Shown: positions 10,106 to 19,994, counted from the first letter of the stretch. The stretch: 64,000 bases of DNA from Paracoccaceae bacterium (GCA_016744015.1 JADGFD010000002.1:307610-371609); one strand, 5' to 3'. The notes: generated from the letters alone by a model not told the origin. Translations and numbers: made by a program.

Positions 10106-11214
10106 GCGAGCACCCGCTTGCGCACGCGCCCGGCGCGCCGCAGTAAAAGCAGCGCCATAAGAAGGCCAATAAGCGCCGGAAGATACATAATCAGATAGAG
10201 CCCCGCATTGGCTTGCACCATTGATTTGGTGATCCCGAGCCCCGCCTGCACAAACAGCCCAAGCCCGACAGCCCCCATAACGCGGCCCATGAAGCCGCCT
10301 CGCCGGAAGCCGCCCGCCAATATGGCGCCCAGTGAAATAAGCGGCAAAACCAAAGCGCTGAGCGGCATGGCAAGCTTGTGATTGGCCTCTGCCAAAAAGT
10401 CGCCTTTATCCCATAAACCGTTGGATGTTATGCTATCAGACGGCCATAAAAGCTCTGGCAAAAAACGTTGAAACGGAGTGCGGGTTAGCTCAACGGGCGT
10501 TGAAAGCAGCGCCCCGAGATCATAGGAAAACTGGTCAAAATGCACGGTGGAAAGCTGGGCAGTGGTAGCGGGCAAATACTGGATATTGCCGTCAACCATC
10601 ACAATCCTGATCCCGCCTTCATCTTGAAGTAAAAGCGCTTTTTGGGCGGTGTAAATCACAGGGTTGGCCTCGTCCCGCCTGTCACTCAGGAACAGGCCCG
10701 CCATTTCACCGGCTTTTGAGGTATCTTTGATAAACAGCGTGACCCCATCAACAGGGTGGATAAATTGGCCTTCTTTCACAAGCGTTTTGGCAAAGTCAGA
10801 GCGAAAATCCGCCAGCCGCTGCCCGAGCTGCGTTTGCGAGGCGGGCACAAGATAGAGCGTAATGACAGCCATGATCACCATGACCATAGTGCCAAATATC
10901 GCCACAGGCCGCGCCAGCGCCATTGGGGAAAGCCCCGCTGTCATCATCACCACCAACTCGCTTTCGGTATAAAGCTTGTTGAGCGCATAAAGCGAGGCCG
11001 CCAGTGCTGAAATGGGCAGTGCAACCATAAGCACGCGCGGTATAAGATAGGAGGTGATCTCAAGGAAAACCACAGCAGATTGGCCACTTTCGATCACGTT
11101 ATCAATCAGCGGCAGGGCTTGCGCCAGCCACAATATCCCCGCGATTACGAGCGAGAAAAACCCGAAGGGCCCGATGAGCTGGGCGAGGAAATATCTGTTG
11201 AGTCGGTTTAGCAT
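10102..11214 (-). CDS. lptF: LPS export ABC transporter permease LptF
   Basis: Partner permease of LptG, 370 residues from the ATG at 11214 ('[20 protein letters not shown]'); an in-frame start at 11235 adds only 'MPIGRGH' and lacks a good site. Six predicted membrane segments in the LptF pattern, with the coupling helix '[18 protein letters not shown]' and late segments including '[19 protein letters not shown]'. First gene of the leftward LPS/OMP operon; its promoter must lie in the 96 bp shared with the divergent pepA. Confidence 0.94.
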   Translation of the reverse strand: MLNRLNRYFLAQLIGPFGFFSLVIAGILWLAQALPLIDNVIESGQSAVVFLEITSYLIPRVLMVALPISALAASLYALNKLYTESELVVMMTAGLSPMALARPVAIFGTMVMVIMAVITLYLVPASQTQLGQRLADFRSDFAKTLVKEGQFIHPVDGVTLFIKDTSKAGEMAGLFLSDRRDEANPVIYTAQKALLLQDEGGIRIVMVDGNIQYLPATTAQLSTVHFDQFSYDLGALLSTPVELTRTPFQRFLPELLWPSDSITSNGLWDKGDFLAEANHKLAMPLSALVLPLISLGAILAGGFRRGGFMGRVMGAVGLGLFVQAGLGITKSMVQANAGLYLIMYLPALIGLLMALLLLRRAGRVRKRVLA

Positions 11215-11310
11215 ATGGCCCCTGCCTATTGGCAATCACTGAACTGGTCAAGGGAGGCTAGAGGCGCTAGGGTCGAGGCCAACAGATTCTTAACTCCAAA
11301 GAGGCTCCCT

Positions 11311-12762
11311 ATGGACATCACCTTCATCGAAACCGACGCCAATGCACTGGCAGATATAACCGGAAAAATCGCCGTGGTCATGGGACCGGATGGCAGCATG
11401 AACACGCTCACCCGCAAAGCCAATACGCTGACGCGCGGCGCGCTAAAGCGGTTGGGTGAGGGCGAGGCTTGGGAGAAGTTGAGCGAGGGCAAGGGCGTGG
11501 TTATCAACGTGCCGGACCGGATGACGGCCTCGGCTTTGCTGGTGCTTAAAGCCCCACGCAACCCAAGTGTTAAACTCGCGCGCACGCTTGGTGCTGAAGC
11601 GGCGAAATTTGCCGGGAAAGAGGCGGTGACATTGTTGCTGGCAACACAGGCGCGTGCTGAGGAGCTACTAAATGGCCTTGTTTTGCGGATGTATAGCTTT
11701 GATAGGCACAAATCTGAGCCAAAAGAAGTGGCGGGGAAAGCCGCTGTGATGGCAAACGGGGCTGATGCCTTAAAGGCCAAATTTGCCCCGCTGGCGGCGG
11801 TGGCGGAGGGTGTGCATTTTACGAGAGACCTCGTGAATGAGCCTGCGAATGTGTTGACAACAACTGAATTTGCCAACCGCCTCGTGGCGCTGGAAAGGCT
11901 GGGGGTTAAGGTGGAAGTGCTCGATGAGCCTGAGCTAGAAAAGCTTGGCATGGGCAGCTTGCTCTGTGTCGGCCAAGGCTCGGAAAGCCCTTCGAAAGTG
12001 GCCGTGATGCAATGGCAGGGCGGCGGCGATGAAGCCCCCTTTGCGCTGGTCGGCAAAGGGGTGGTTTTTGACACGGGCGGGATTTCGCTTAAGCCTGCGG
12101 GTGGCATGGAAGACATGACCATGGACATGGGCGGGGCCGGCGTGGTGTCGGGCGTTATGCACGCGATTGCGGCCCGCAAGGCCAAGGCCAATGTTGTGGG
12201 CGTGGTTGGGCTGGTGGAAAATATGCCCGATGGGAAAGCCACGCGGCCTGGTGATGTGGTGACCTCGATGAAAGGTGACACGATTGAGGTGATCAATACC
12301 GACGCTGAAGGGCGCTTGGTGTTGGCGGATGTGCTTTGGTATACCCAAGAGCGGTTTGCGCCACAGGGGATGATTAACCTCGCGACGCTAACGGGCGCGA
12401 TTTTAGTGGCGCTTGGGCATGAAAATGCCGGTGTGTTTTCCAATGATGATGTGCTGTGTAATGCCTTTTTGAAAGCCGCCGAGGCTGAGGGCGAGGGCGC
12501 ATGGCGGATGCCGCTGGGCAAGGCCTATGATAAGCTGATCGACACTCGCATGGCCGATATGAAAAATACCGGCGGCCGGATGGCGGGCTCTATTACAGCA
12601 GCACAATTTTTGCAGCGCTTTGTAAAGGAGGGCATGCCGTGGATTCATTTAGACATCGCCGGTGTGGCGTCTCCGGGGCCAACGGATATGGCCCCCAAGG
12701 GAGCTACGGGCTGGGGTGTGCAGGCGCTCAATCGCCTGATTGCCGATAATTACGAGGCCTAA
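11311..12762 (+). CDS. pepA: Leucyl aminopeptidase, M17 family
   Basis: Cytosolic dizinc aminopeptidase, 483 residues from the ATG at 11311, which has an AGAGG-type site just upstream; earlier in-frame starts would run into the lptF promoter. Metal-binding and catalytic motifs are visible: '[18 protein letters not shown]', 'MTMDMGGAG', and the family signature '[16 protein letters not shown]'. The N-terminal domain (about residues 1-160) is the variable macro-like part. The gene abuts holC (stop TAA, then ATG), the usual pepA-holC pair. Confidence 0.96.
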   Translation: MDITFIETDANALADITGKIAVVMGPDGSMNTLTRKANTLTRGALKRLGEGEAWEKLSEGKGVVINVPDRMTASALLVLKAPRNPSVKLARTLGAEAAKFAGKEAVTLLLATQARAEELLNGLVLRMYSFDRHKSEPKEVAGKAAVMANGADALKAKFAPLAAVAEGVHFTRDLVNEPANVLTTTEFANRLVALERLGVKVEVLDEPELEKLGMGSLLCVGQGSESPSKVAVMQWQGGGDEAPFALVGKGVVFDTGGISLKPAGGMEDMTMDMGGAGVVSGVMHAIAARKAKANVVGVVGLVENMPDGKATRPGDVVTSMKGDTIEVINTDAEGRLVLADVLWYTQERFAPQGMINLATLTGAILVALGHENAGVFSNDDVLCNAFLKAAEAEGEGAWRMPLGKAYDKLIDTRMADMKNTGGRMAGSITAAQFLQRFVKEGMPWIHLDIAGVASPGPTDMAPKGATGWGVQALNRLIADNYEA

Positions 12763-13221
12763 ATGCCCGAGATTCGCTTTTATCATCTGACGCAATCACC
12801 GCTGGAGCACACCTTGCCCGGCTTGCTCGCCAAATCGCTAGATCGCGGCTGGCGGGTGATTGTGCAGGGGGGGGATGAGGCGAGGCTAGTGTTTTTGGAT
12901 ACGCATCTTTGGAGTTTTGCGGATGACAGCTTTTTGCCGCATGGCTTGGAGGGGGAGGGAGCCGCACAGCCAATTTGGCTGACAACCTCGGAGAGCAACC
13001 CCAACAATGCTGGGGTGCTGATGCTGATAGACGGCGCCCGCGCCGCGCCGGAACGCATGGAAGCGTTTGATCTTGTCACGCTGTTTTTTGATGGTGCCGA
13101 CCAAAGGGCCGTGGCCAGAGCGCGGGAAGACTGGAAAGCTGTGACAGAGGCCGGACTCCCCGCGGTTTACTGGGCGCAGGAAAATGGAAGCTGGGTGCAA
13201 AAGGCAAAGTCTGGCGGCTAG
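12763..13221 (+). CDS. holC: DNA polymerase III subunit chi
   Basis: Chi links the clamp-loader (through psi) to SSB. 152 residues with the family pattern 'EIRFYHLTQSPLEHTLPGLL', 'LDRGWRVIVQGGDEARLVFLD' region, 'LWSFADDSFLPHG' and 'FDLVTLFFDGADQRAV'. It starts on the base after the pepA stop codon, so it is translationally coupled. A strong nested hairpin (13237-13274) follows within 16 bp of the stop. Confidence 0.93.
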   Translation: MPEIRFYHLTQSPLEHTLPGLLAKSLDRGWRVIVQGGDEARLVFLDTHLWSFADDSFLPHGLEGEGAAQPIWLTTSESNPNNAGVLMLIDGARAAPERMEAFDLVTLFFDGADQRAVARAREDWKAVTEAGLPAVYWAQENGSWVQKAKSGG

Positions 13222-13229
13222 GCTAGCGG

Positions 13230-13330
13230 CTCCCGCCTGCTGGACGCCGTTTGCTTCGCAAACGACACCAGCAGTTGGGCGTGGCCTCGCTTCGCTCGGC
13301 GGGGGCGTTCCGCCCCCTCGCGCACACGCG
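13230..13330 (-). repeat. Intergenic repeat family A, copy A4 (inverted, partial)
   Basis: Read on the minus strand it carries 'cccgccgagcgaagcgaggc' followed by 'cacgcccaac', nearly the same as the left end of copy A2 at 21.9 kb, then the nested hairpin described separately. A 7-bp stem GGGGGCG-TTC-CGCCCCC lies at 13301-13317. It fills the gap between the convergent holC and oxoprolinase stops. Confidence 0.5.
13237..13274 (+). terminator. Nested hairpin after holC, shared 3' end with the oxoprolinase gene
   Basis: Outer stem CTGCTGG (13237-13243) with CCAGCAG (13268-13274) and inner stem GTTTGC-TTC-GCAAAC (13249-13263). It lies between convergent genes. There is no T-run directly after it, so a classical intrinsic terminator is not proven; it may act as a 3' stabiliser. 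It is part of repeat copy A4. Confidence 0.45.
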
Positions 13331-13408
13331 CTCCCCCCTGAGGGGCGCTGGGCTGAACATTTTTTCTGCACCCAACCCTCTCCGAAGCAAAGGCAGGCTG
13401 GCTAGGTG

Positions 13409-16400
13409 CTAACCCTTACCAAACCCGCCGCCGCCGGGGGTTTCCAGCCAATAAGTATCACCCGCCAACATCTCGCTTTTATCTGCGGAGGACAGCTCTT
13501 CAATCTGTCCGTCAGCGCGTATAATTCGCGTGCGTCCAAGGCCGCCAGATTCACCGCCATCCAACCCCGGTGGCGGGGTGACCCGATGGCCCGAGAGCAC
13601 AGCAACGGTCATATCTTCCAAAAATCGGATCTTCCGCGTGGTGCCATTCCCGCCACTAAATATCCCTTTACCGCCCGAGCCTTCGCGGATGGAAAACTCT
13701 TCCAGCAGCACTGGAAAGCGCCATTCCAGCACTTCAGGGTCTGTTAACCGCGAATTGGTCATGTGGGTATGAATGCCGCTGGTGCCGTTATGGCCCGTCC
13801 CATCATGGCGCAGGCCTGCGCCCGAGCCGCCACAAATGGTTTCGTAATACTGGTAAGTATCATTGCCCCATGTGGTGTTATTCATCGTGCTTTGCGAGGC
13901 CGCCTGCACGCCAAGCGCCAGCAATAGCGCCGAGGTTACGGCCTGTGAAGTTTCCACATTCCCCGCAATTACCGCCGCCGGATATTCCGGCGAAAGCATG
14001 GTGCCTTTCGGCAAAATTACGTTCAGCGGTTTCATCACCCCTTCGTTCATAGGGATATTATCATCCACCAAAAGCCGGAACACATAGAGCACGGCGGCGC
14101 GCGTAACGGGCTCGGGCGCATTATAGTTGGTGGCCAACTGCCCCGTGGTGCCCGTGAAATCAATGGTGGCCGTCCGCGCCTCTTTATTAACGCTGATTTT
14201 CAGCTTTATCTCGCGCGGCTGTCCGTCAAAATCCGGGTCCATCGGATAGGTGTATTCGGCATCTTTCAGCGTGGTAATGGCGCGGCGCACGCATTCTTCG
14301 GCGTTGTTTTGCACGTGTTTCATGTAGGCTTGCACTACGGGCAGGCTGAAATGATCAACCATTTTTCGCAGTTCTTGCGCGCCTTTTTCACAGCTTGCCA
14401 CTTGGGCTTTGAGGTCTGCAATATTGATGTCTGGCGCCCTCACAGGATATTTCGCCGAGAGCAGTAATTCGCGCGTTTCGGCCTCGCGGAAGTGGCCTTC
14501 ATCCACCAGTTTCCAGTTATCAATCAGCGCGCCTTCGTCATGGATGCTGCGGCTATCAGGCGGCATAGAGCCCGGCGTAAGGCCGCCCACATCTGTGTGG
14601 TGGCCCCGCGCCGAGGTATAAAACAGCACCTTGCCATTATCGCCAAAAACCGGCGTTACCACGGTAATGTCCGGCAGGTGAGTGCCGCCATTATAAGGCG
14701 CGTTTAGCACATATACGTCGCCCGCTTTCATCACAGGGTTTTGCGCTATCACCGCCTGCACGCTGGCCCCCATCGAGCCCAGGTGCACCGGCATATGCGG
14801 CGCGTTGGCGATCAAATCGCCTTCGGCATCAAACACTGCACAACTAAAATCAAGCCGCTCCTTGATGGTCACCGAAGCGGCTGTGTTTTCCAGCACCGCG
14901 CCCATTTGCTCGGCGATAGACATATAAAGGTTGTTAAATACCTCCAGCATCACCGGATCGGCCTCTGTGCCAATGGCGTGGTCCCGTGCTTTGGCCTCAA
15001 AGCGCACCAGCTCCACATGGTTATGGGCGGTGATTTGCGCCCGCCAACCGGGCTCGATTGCGATTGAGGTGTGGGGTTCTACCAGCACAGCGGGGCCGGT
15101 AAGGGTATCTCCGGGGTGCATGGATTCTCGCTTTACAAAACGGGCGTCATGCCATGTGCCACCAAAATAAACGGGGGCGGCGAGCGCAGTATCATATACC
15201 TCTTCACGGGTGCTCAGCGCCAGCTTTGGCTCTGAAAGATCGGTGGCCGTGCCAATGGCTTCCACGCTCACGGTCTCGATCACCAAGGGGCTTTCTCCCG
15301 GCGAAAACCCAAAGCGCGCCTTGTGGGCGGTGGTGAAGGCGGCGCGCATCACGGCTTCGTCGTCAAAGGCAATGGGCAGGCTGGTATCGGTGCCCTTCAC
15401 CTTGAGGTGCAAGGTGGTTTGCAGCTTTATATCAGATTCAGCTACCCCTTGGGCCTCAACCTCGCCCATGGCTTGCACGCTAAGCCCATCCAGCATGGCG
15501 GCGGCTTCAAGGCGGGTTTCGCTTGAAAGATCAGCCTCTAATGCCTGTACACGGCTGGCACGAATATCGGCCAAGCCCATGCCATAAGCTGAAAGCAGGG
15601 AGGCCATGGGGTGAATTAGGCAAGTGGTCATGCCAAGGGTATCCGCAATCGCGCAAGCGTGCTGTGCGCCCGCGCCACCAAACACCGTTAGGCAATACTC
15701 CGTCACATCATAGCCGCGCTGCACGCTGATTTTCTTAATAGCGTTGGCCATGTTTTCCACAGCGATGCGCAGGAAGCCGTCGGCCACCTCTTCAGGGGCG
15801 CGGCCAACCTGCGCAGCCAGATCGGCAAAAGCCGCCTGTGTGGCGCTTATATCCAAGGGCTGGTCAGCCTGAGGGCCAAAGATGGAGGGGAAAAACTCGG
15901 GTCGCAGTTTGCCAACCATCACATTGGCATCGGTCACCGCTAGCTTGCCATTGCGGCCATAGCACACCGGCCCCGGATTGGCGCCGGCACTTTCCGGCCC
16001 CACCTGCATCCGGCCGTTGTCATAGGTCAGCAGGCTGCCACCGCCAGCGGCCACGGTGTGAATATTCATCATCGGAGCGGTTATCCGCACGCCCGCGACT
16101 TCGGTGTTGAGCACCCGCTCAAATTCGCCATTAAAATGGCACACATCGCTGGAGGTGCCGCCCATATCAAAGCCGATCACCTGCTCTTTGCCCGCAATCT
16201 GGCTGGTGCGCACACAGCCCACCACGCCGCCTGCGGGACCCGAAAGAATAGCGTCTTTTCCCTGAAAAGCCTGCGCATCCGTTAGCCCGCCCGAGCTTTG
16301 CATAAACATAAGTTTTCCGGCGGTATCGCCTTCAAAAGCAGCCGCTACACGGTCAATATAACGCCGCAAAATCGGCGTGAGGTAAGCATCCACTACCGTG

Positions 16401-17017
16401 GTGTCCCCGCGAGAAACCATTTTCATAAGCGGCGAAACCTCGTGGCTCACAGAAACCTGCGTAAAGCCAACCGCACGTGCAATCGCTGCCGCTTCGGCCT
16501 CGTGCTCGTGGTGACGGTAGCCATGCACAAACACAATCGCGCAGGCCCGAATGCCGCGCGCGTAAGCTTGGCGCAAATCCGCGTCTAGCGTAGGCGCGTC
16601 GAGCGGGGCCTCAATGGCCCCCGAGGCGCGCACGCGTTCACGCGCTTCGATCACCTCTGAATACAACATTTCAGGCCTGATCAGCTCTCGTGCAAAAATA
16701 TCGGGGCGGGCCTGATAGGCCAGCCGAAGCTGGTCTCGCAAGCCTTTTGTGGTCACCAAAACCAGCGGGTCGCCTTTGCGCTCCAGCAGGGCATTGGTGG
16801 CAACGGTTGTGCCCATTTTTACAGAGCTCACCAGTGAGGCCGGCACTTTCGCGGTGGCGTCCAGTCCTAAAAATCCGCGAATACCGTGCAGGGCCGCGTC
16901 TTCATATTGCTCGGGGTTTTCCGAGAGCAGTTTTCGCGTATGCAGTACCCCTTTGGGATCACGCGCTACAATATCCGTAAAGGTGCCACCACGGTCTACC
17001 CAAAAATCCCACGCCAT
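13409..17017 (-). CDS. Fused hydantoinase A/B, 5-oxoprolinase type
   Basis: 1202 residues, the length of single-chain ATP-dependent 5-oxoprolinases, which open 5-oxoproline to glutamate. The N-terminal half (to about residue 690) is HyuA-like: 'DRGGTFTDIVARDPKG', 'KMGTTVATNALLERKG', the ATPase-fold 'IGFDMGGTSSDVCHF' and 'GPAGGVVGCVRTSQIAGKE'. The C-terminal half is HyuB-like: 'SIAEQMGAVLENTAASVTIK', 'HLGSMGASVQAVI', 'GNVETSQAVTSALLLALG', 'GGGGFGKG' at the end. Hydantoinase, acetone carboxylase and oxoprolinase families overlap, so the substrate is inferred from the fusion. It stands alone, without visible partner subunits. Confidence 0.85.
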   Translation of the reverse strand: MAWDFWVDRGGTFTDIVARDPKGVLHTRKLLSENPEQYEDAALHGIRGFLGLDATAKVPASLVSSVKMGTTVATNALLERKGDPLVLVTTKGLRDQLRLAYQARPDIFARELIRPEMLYSEVIEARERVRASGAIEAPLDAPTLDADLRQAYARGIRACAIVFVHGYRHHEHEAEAAAIARAVGFTQVSVSHEVSPLMKMVSRGDTTVVDAYLTPILRRYIDRVAAAFEGDTAGKLMFMQSSGGLTDAQAFQGKDAILSGPAGGVVGCVRTSQIAGKEQVIGFDMGGTSSDVCHFNGEFERVLNTEVAGVRITAPMMNIHTVAAGGGSLLTYDNGRMQVGPESAGANPGPVCYGRNGKLAVTDANVMVGKLRPEFFPSIFGPQADQPLDISATQAAFADLAAQVGRAPEEVADGFLRIAVENMANAIKKISVQRGYDVTEYCLTVFGGAGAQHACAIADTLGMTTCLIHPMASLLSAYGMGLADIRASRVQALEADLSSETRLEAAAMLDGLSVQAMGEVEAQGVAESDIKLQTTLHLKVKGTDTSLPIAFDDEAVMRAAFTTAHKARFGFSPGESPLVIETVSVEAIGTATDLSEPKLALSTREEVYDTALAAPVYFGGTWHDARFVKRESMHPGDTLTGPAVLVEPHTSIAIEPGWRAQITAHNHVELVRFEAKARDHAIGTEADPVMLEVFNNLYMSIAEQMGAVLENTAASVTIKERLDFSCAVFDAEGDLIANAPHMPVHLGSMGASVQAVIAQNPVMKAGDVYVLNAPYNGGTHLPDITVVTPVFGDNGKVLFYTSARGHHTDVGGLTPGSMPPDSRSIHDEGALIDNWKLVDEGHFREAETRELLLSAKYPVRAPDINIADLKAQVASCEKGAQELRKMVDHFSLPVVQAYMKHVQNNAEECVRRAITTLKDAEYTYPMDPDFDGQPREIKLKISVNKEARTATIDFTGTTGQLATNYNAPEPVTRAAVLYVFRLLVDDNIPMNEGVMKPLNVILPKGTMLSPEYPAAVIAGNVETSQAVTSALLLALGVQAASQSTMNNTTWGNDTYQYYETICGGSGAGLRHDGTGHNGTSGIHTHMTNSRLTDPEVLEWRFPVLLEEFSIREGSGGKGIFSGGNGTTRKIRFLEDMTVAVLSGHRVTPPPGLDGGESGGLGRTRIIRADGQIEELSSADKSEMLAGDTYWLETPGGGGFGKG

Positions 17018-17141
17018 TTTTTAGCTCTCCTGAATCGCTTTCCTCTAGGGTTAGGTGGAATTTCTGCTCGGTGCAACACCGCAGTTATACTAACGAAAAA
17101 TTGAAATCGCATTGTGGTGTTTCGTGCTCTATACTGTCGCC

Positions 17142-17834
17142 ATGTCAATCTGGACCCGAATCTCTGATGCGCTCAAAGCCCTTGCCTCTGGCGAAGGGCT
17201 TTCCAGCTTGTTTGATACTTTCCGCACCCCGCCGGAGCGCTCAATCGGCTTTACCATTGCCATTATCGCGCTCGGGGCCAAAATGGCCAAAGCTGACGGG
17301 CAAGTGACCCGTGATGAGGTGATTGTTTTTCGGCAAATCTTTCAGCTTCCCGCGCAAGATGAGGCCGCCGCCGCCAAGGTGTTTGACCTCGCCCGACAAG
17401 ACGTGGCGGGCTTTGAGGCCTATGCCGCAAAGATCGCCAATATGTTTAAAGATGATAGCGAAATGCTGATCGACCTGCTGGAAGGGCTGATCCATATCGC
17501 CATGGCCGATGGCGAATACCACCCGAAAGAAGACGAATTTTTGCTACGGGTGGCCGAGATATTTGGCCTTGAGCAGCGCACATTCATGTGCTTGCGCGCC
17601 CGCCACGTGCCTGGCATGATGCCAGACCCTTATTCAGTGCTCGGCGTTTCCCCGGATGATTGCTATGATGTTATCCGCGCCCGCTACCGCAAGCTCATTA
17701 AAGAATCCCACCCCGACGCGATGATCGCCCGCGGCCTGCCTGAAGAGGCGGTGCAGATCGCGACTAACCGCCTCATGACCATCAATGAAGCATGGGAGAA
17801 CTTGCGTGCCGAGCGACAGCCCGAGCCAGCCTAG
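17142..17834 (+). CDS. TerB-like domain plus C-terminal J domain protein
   Basis: 230 residues from the ATG at 17142 ('MSIWTRISDALKALASGEG'); an upstream in-frame start at 17112 is poorly placed. Residues about 35-140 form a TerB-like helical domain ('KMAKADGQVTRDEVIVFRQI', 'IHIAMADGEYHPKEDEFLLR'). The last 60 residues are a J domain ('DPYSVLGVSPDDCYDVIRAR') with an intact HPD motif ('ESHPDAM'), so it should stimulate an Hsp70 ATPase. The layout resembles DjlA but there is no N-terminal membrane span. Its end overlaps the next gene by 29 bp. Confidence 0.88.
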   Translation: MSIWTRISDALKALASGEGLSSLFDTFRTPPERSIGFTIAIIALGAKMAKADGQVTRDEVIVFRQIFQLPAQDEAAAAKVFDLARQDVAGFEAYAAKIANMFKDDSEMLIDLLEGLIHIAMADGEYHPKEDEFLLRVAEIFGLEQRTFMCLRARHVPGMMPDPYSVLGVSPDDCYDVIRARYRKLIKESHPDAMIARGLPEEAVQIATNRLMTINEAWENLRAERQPEPA

Positions 17835-18864
17835 CCTGCGCATTGCCACTTATAATATCGAGTGGTTCACCAACCTGTTTGGCCGCAATGATGTGCTGCA
17901 AGCCGATGATAAATGGTCAAGCCGCTATAAAGTAAACCGCCGGGCGCAGCTCATGGCGATTGCCCGTGTGCTGAAGGCTGTTGATGCCGACGCGATTATG
18001 ATCATCGAGGCACCGGATACCGGCGGCGACCGCAATTCTGTGCGCGCCCTGCAAAATTTTGCCGAGGCCTATGGCCTGCGCCAATCCCACGCGCTCAGCG
18101 GCTTTGAAAGCCATACGCGGCAGGAAATTACACTGCTTTATGACCCTGATGTGGTGACGGCATACCACAACCCAAAAGGCGCGCGCTCAAACGGGCAATC
18201 CATAGACCGCGCCCCGCGTTTTGATAGCAAGTTTCGGTATGATTTGGGAGTGGATGGCCAGCGTGCGGTGCATACATTCTCCAAGCCTCCGTTGGAAGTT
18301 GCGCTTATCCACAAGCCCAGCGGCAAGGCGCTGCGGCTGATTGGTGTACATGCCAAAAGCAAGGCGGTGCATGGGGCCAAAGGGGCAGCGGCAGTGAAAA
18401 TCGCTGTTGAAAACCGCACCAAGCAACTGGCGCAATGTGTCTGGATACGCCAGCGGGTGGAAGACCATATTGCAGCGGGTGACAGTGTGATTGTGCTGGG
18501 TGATTTTAACGACGGCCCCAAGCAGGACGGGTTGGAGGAAAGCTTCAAAAAGTCAGGCGTTGAGGTAGTGCTCGGGGATGCCAACAAGCCAGCAACCCAC
18601 CTAAAAGACCCGAATGCCCAAATTTGGCTCGATCCAATGCAGGGCTGGGCGCTCTCGTCAGCGCGATTTTACCATGCCGGGCTGGGGTGGTATGTGAACA
18701 CATTGCTGGATTATATCATGCTTTCGCCTGATATTGCCGAGCGCGCCACTTGGCGCATTTATCACCCGTTTGATGACCCGAAATGCTTTGCCCATGACCC
18801 GCTCAAAAATGCATTGCTCACGGCGTCTGATCATTTTCCGGTGTGTGTTGATCTCGACCTGTAA
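17806..18864 (+). CDS. Endonuclease/exonuclease/phosphatase (EEP) family protein
   Basis: 352 residues. EEP-fold motifs: 'RIATYNIEWFTNLFGRN' at the N-terminus, 'DAIMIIEAPDTGG' for the metal-binding glutamate, 'VIVLGDFNDGP' for the catalytic Asp/Asn, and 'ASDHFPVCVDLDL' at the end. I chose the GTG at 17806 because GGGAG lies six bases upstream; the ATG at 17785 has no such site. It overlaps the J-domain gene in another frame, implying coupled translation. No signal peptide, so probably cytosolic. Substrate (DNA, RNA, phosphoester) cannot be told. Confidence 0.85.
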   Translation: MPSDSPSQPSLRIATYNIEWFTNLFGRNDVLQADDKWSSRYKVNRRAQLMAIARVLKAVDADAIMIIEAPDTGGDRNSVRALQNFAEAYGLRQSHALSGFESHTRQEITLLYDPDVVTAYHNPKGARSNGQSIDRAPRFDSKFRYDLGVDGQRAVHTFSKPPLEVALIHKPSGKALRLIGVHAKSKAVHGAKGAAAVKIAVENRTKQLAQCVWIRQRVEDHIAAGDSVIVLGDFNDGPKQDGLEESFKKSGVEVVLGDANKPATHLKDPNAQIWLDPMQGWALSSARFYHAGLGWYVNTLLDYIMLSPDIAERATWRIYHPFDDPKCFAHDPLKNALLTASDHFPVCVDLDL

Positions 18865-18966
18865 AGTTTTTAACAGTTTTGTATACATCTTGGTGAAATG
18901 GCGCTTTTTTACCTATCCCGATGCTTAAATATCCGTTTATCATGCCCCCCTAAGTTACTTTAATTT

Positions 18967-18972
18967 TATAAT
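18967..18972 (+). promoter_or_regulatory. Candidate -10 element (TATAAT)
   Basis: A perfect TATAAT in an AT-rich 130-bp gap, 23 bp before the preferred start of the unrecognised helical gene. No matching -35 box at 16-18 bp is obvious. Offered only as a weak candidate. Confidence 0.3.
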
Positions 18973-18995
18973 GCGATTATGTGAAAGGAACAAAG

Positions 18996-19955
18996 ATGGC
19001 TTATCAATTACTAAAAATTCAACAAATTTCAGAGCGATTTGCAGCATTGGTCGACAAGGCCAAAAAAGCCGGGGAATATGAAGGCAATGAGACCGACTGG
19101 GATAGCCAAATCGCAATTGCGCTTGAAAAAGCTGCGGCTTTTGCTGCGGATTGGACCGCAGAAAATGCGCGCATGGGTGATCAGACCCGCCGTGAGTGCC
19201 AAGCCAAAATGCGCGATATAGAAAGCATGCTCAAAAGCAAGAAATTCTCCGGCCGCGAAATGAATGCGATTGAAGACATGTCAGGCGAAATTTTTGCGGG
19301 CTTGAACGCCGTAAAGCGCGATAATTCTGACCTGAACAGCGCCTTGGTCCCGCAGTATCGCAAGGACGGATGGATCACCATCGCCCGTAGCGCCATGTTT
19401 GACACAGGCCCAGTTGATGATTTGCAGGATGCCCGTGGGCGGCAGATCAAAGTCGGGGCGATGACCATTCAAATTACCCGTCGTCTGGAGGAATATGCCA
19501 AACGCGCTGAAGACTATATCAAAATGGGCCGCAAACGCCTGAACATGGAAGATAGCCTTACCGAGGCTCTCGCCGATATTGATGGTATTGTCGGACGTAT
19601 GGAGCGCGGTAGAACTGATGTCAGTACTTACATTTACTCGTGCAGCAACGCGCTTGATATGCTTGAGGGGGAGAGAAATACCAGAGCCGCACCAGACCCT
19701 AAAGTGATGAAGATGTATTTGAGCTATGGTTCGAAATTCAAGGGTGCTGCGAAACAGGCGCGCGGCAAGCTCAAAACCATGGGTATTGGTATTAGTACCC
19801 TAAAAAAAAGGGTAAAATCTGTGACTGGGCTTGATGCCAAGCCGCAAACTAAAGCGGCGCTGGAGCACTATTCGGCTGCCGCGGATGAGTACTCGGAATT
19901 TGAAGGGCGCGTAAAAGCGGCTGAGAAAATTTTGACCAAGCTCGAAAAGCTTTAA
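18996..19955 (+). CDS. Unrecognised alpha-helical protein
   Basis: 319 residues from the ATG at 18996, with AAAGGA upstream (an in-frame GTG at 18981 is also possible). I do not recognise a family. There is no signal peptide or membrane span. The sequence is rich in Lys, Glu, Ala and Arg with long helical stretches ('ITRRLEEYAKRAEDYIKMG'; C-terminal 'YSEFEGRVKAAEKILTKLEK'), suggesting a helical bundle or coiled coil. It has its own AT-rich upstream region and a strong 11-bp hairpin after the stop, so it looks like a single-gene transcript. Codon use does not look foreign by eye. Confidence 0.7.
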   Translation: MAYQLLKIQQISERFAALVDKAKKAGEYEGNETDWDSQIAIALEKAAAFAADWTAENARMGDQTRRECQAKMRDIESMLKSKKFSGREMNAIEDMSGEIFAGLNAVKRDNSDLNSALVPQYRKDGWITIARSAMFDTGPVDDLQDARGRQIKVGAMTIQITRRLEEYAKRAEDYIKMGRKRLNMEDSLTEALADIDGIVGRMERGRTDVSTYIYSCSNALDMLEGERNTRAAPDPKVMKMYLSYGSKFKGAAKQARGKLKTMGIGISTLKKRVKSVTGLDAKPQTKAALEHYSAAADEYSEFEGRVKAAEKILTKLEKL

Positions 19956-19963
19956 CCATCTCT

Positions 19964-19994
19964 TGCCACCGCGCCGATGATTAGCGCGGTGGCA
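19964..19994 (+). terminator. Strong hairpin after the unrecognised helical gene
   Basis: An 11-bp perfect inverted repeat, TGCCACCGCGC (19964-19974) and GCGCGGTGGCA (19984-19994), with a 9-base loop, starting 8 bp after the stop codon. No T-tract follows, so it is either an imperfect terminator or an mRNA 3' stabiliser. Confidence 0.55.

Noticed and set aside
11226..12521. 431-codon minus-strand frame over pepA
   Set aside because: Ser/Ala/Pro-rich antisense shadow of a conserved M17 peptidase; no start signals or motifs.
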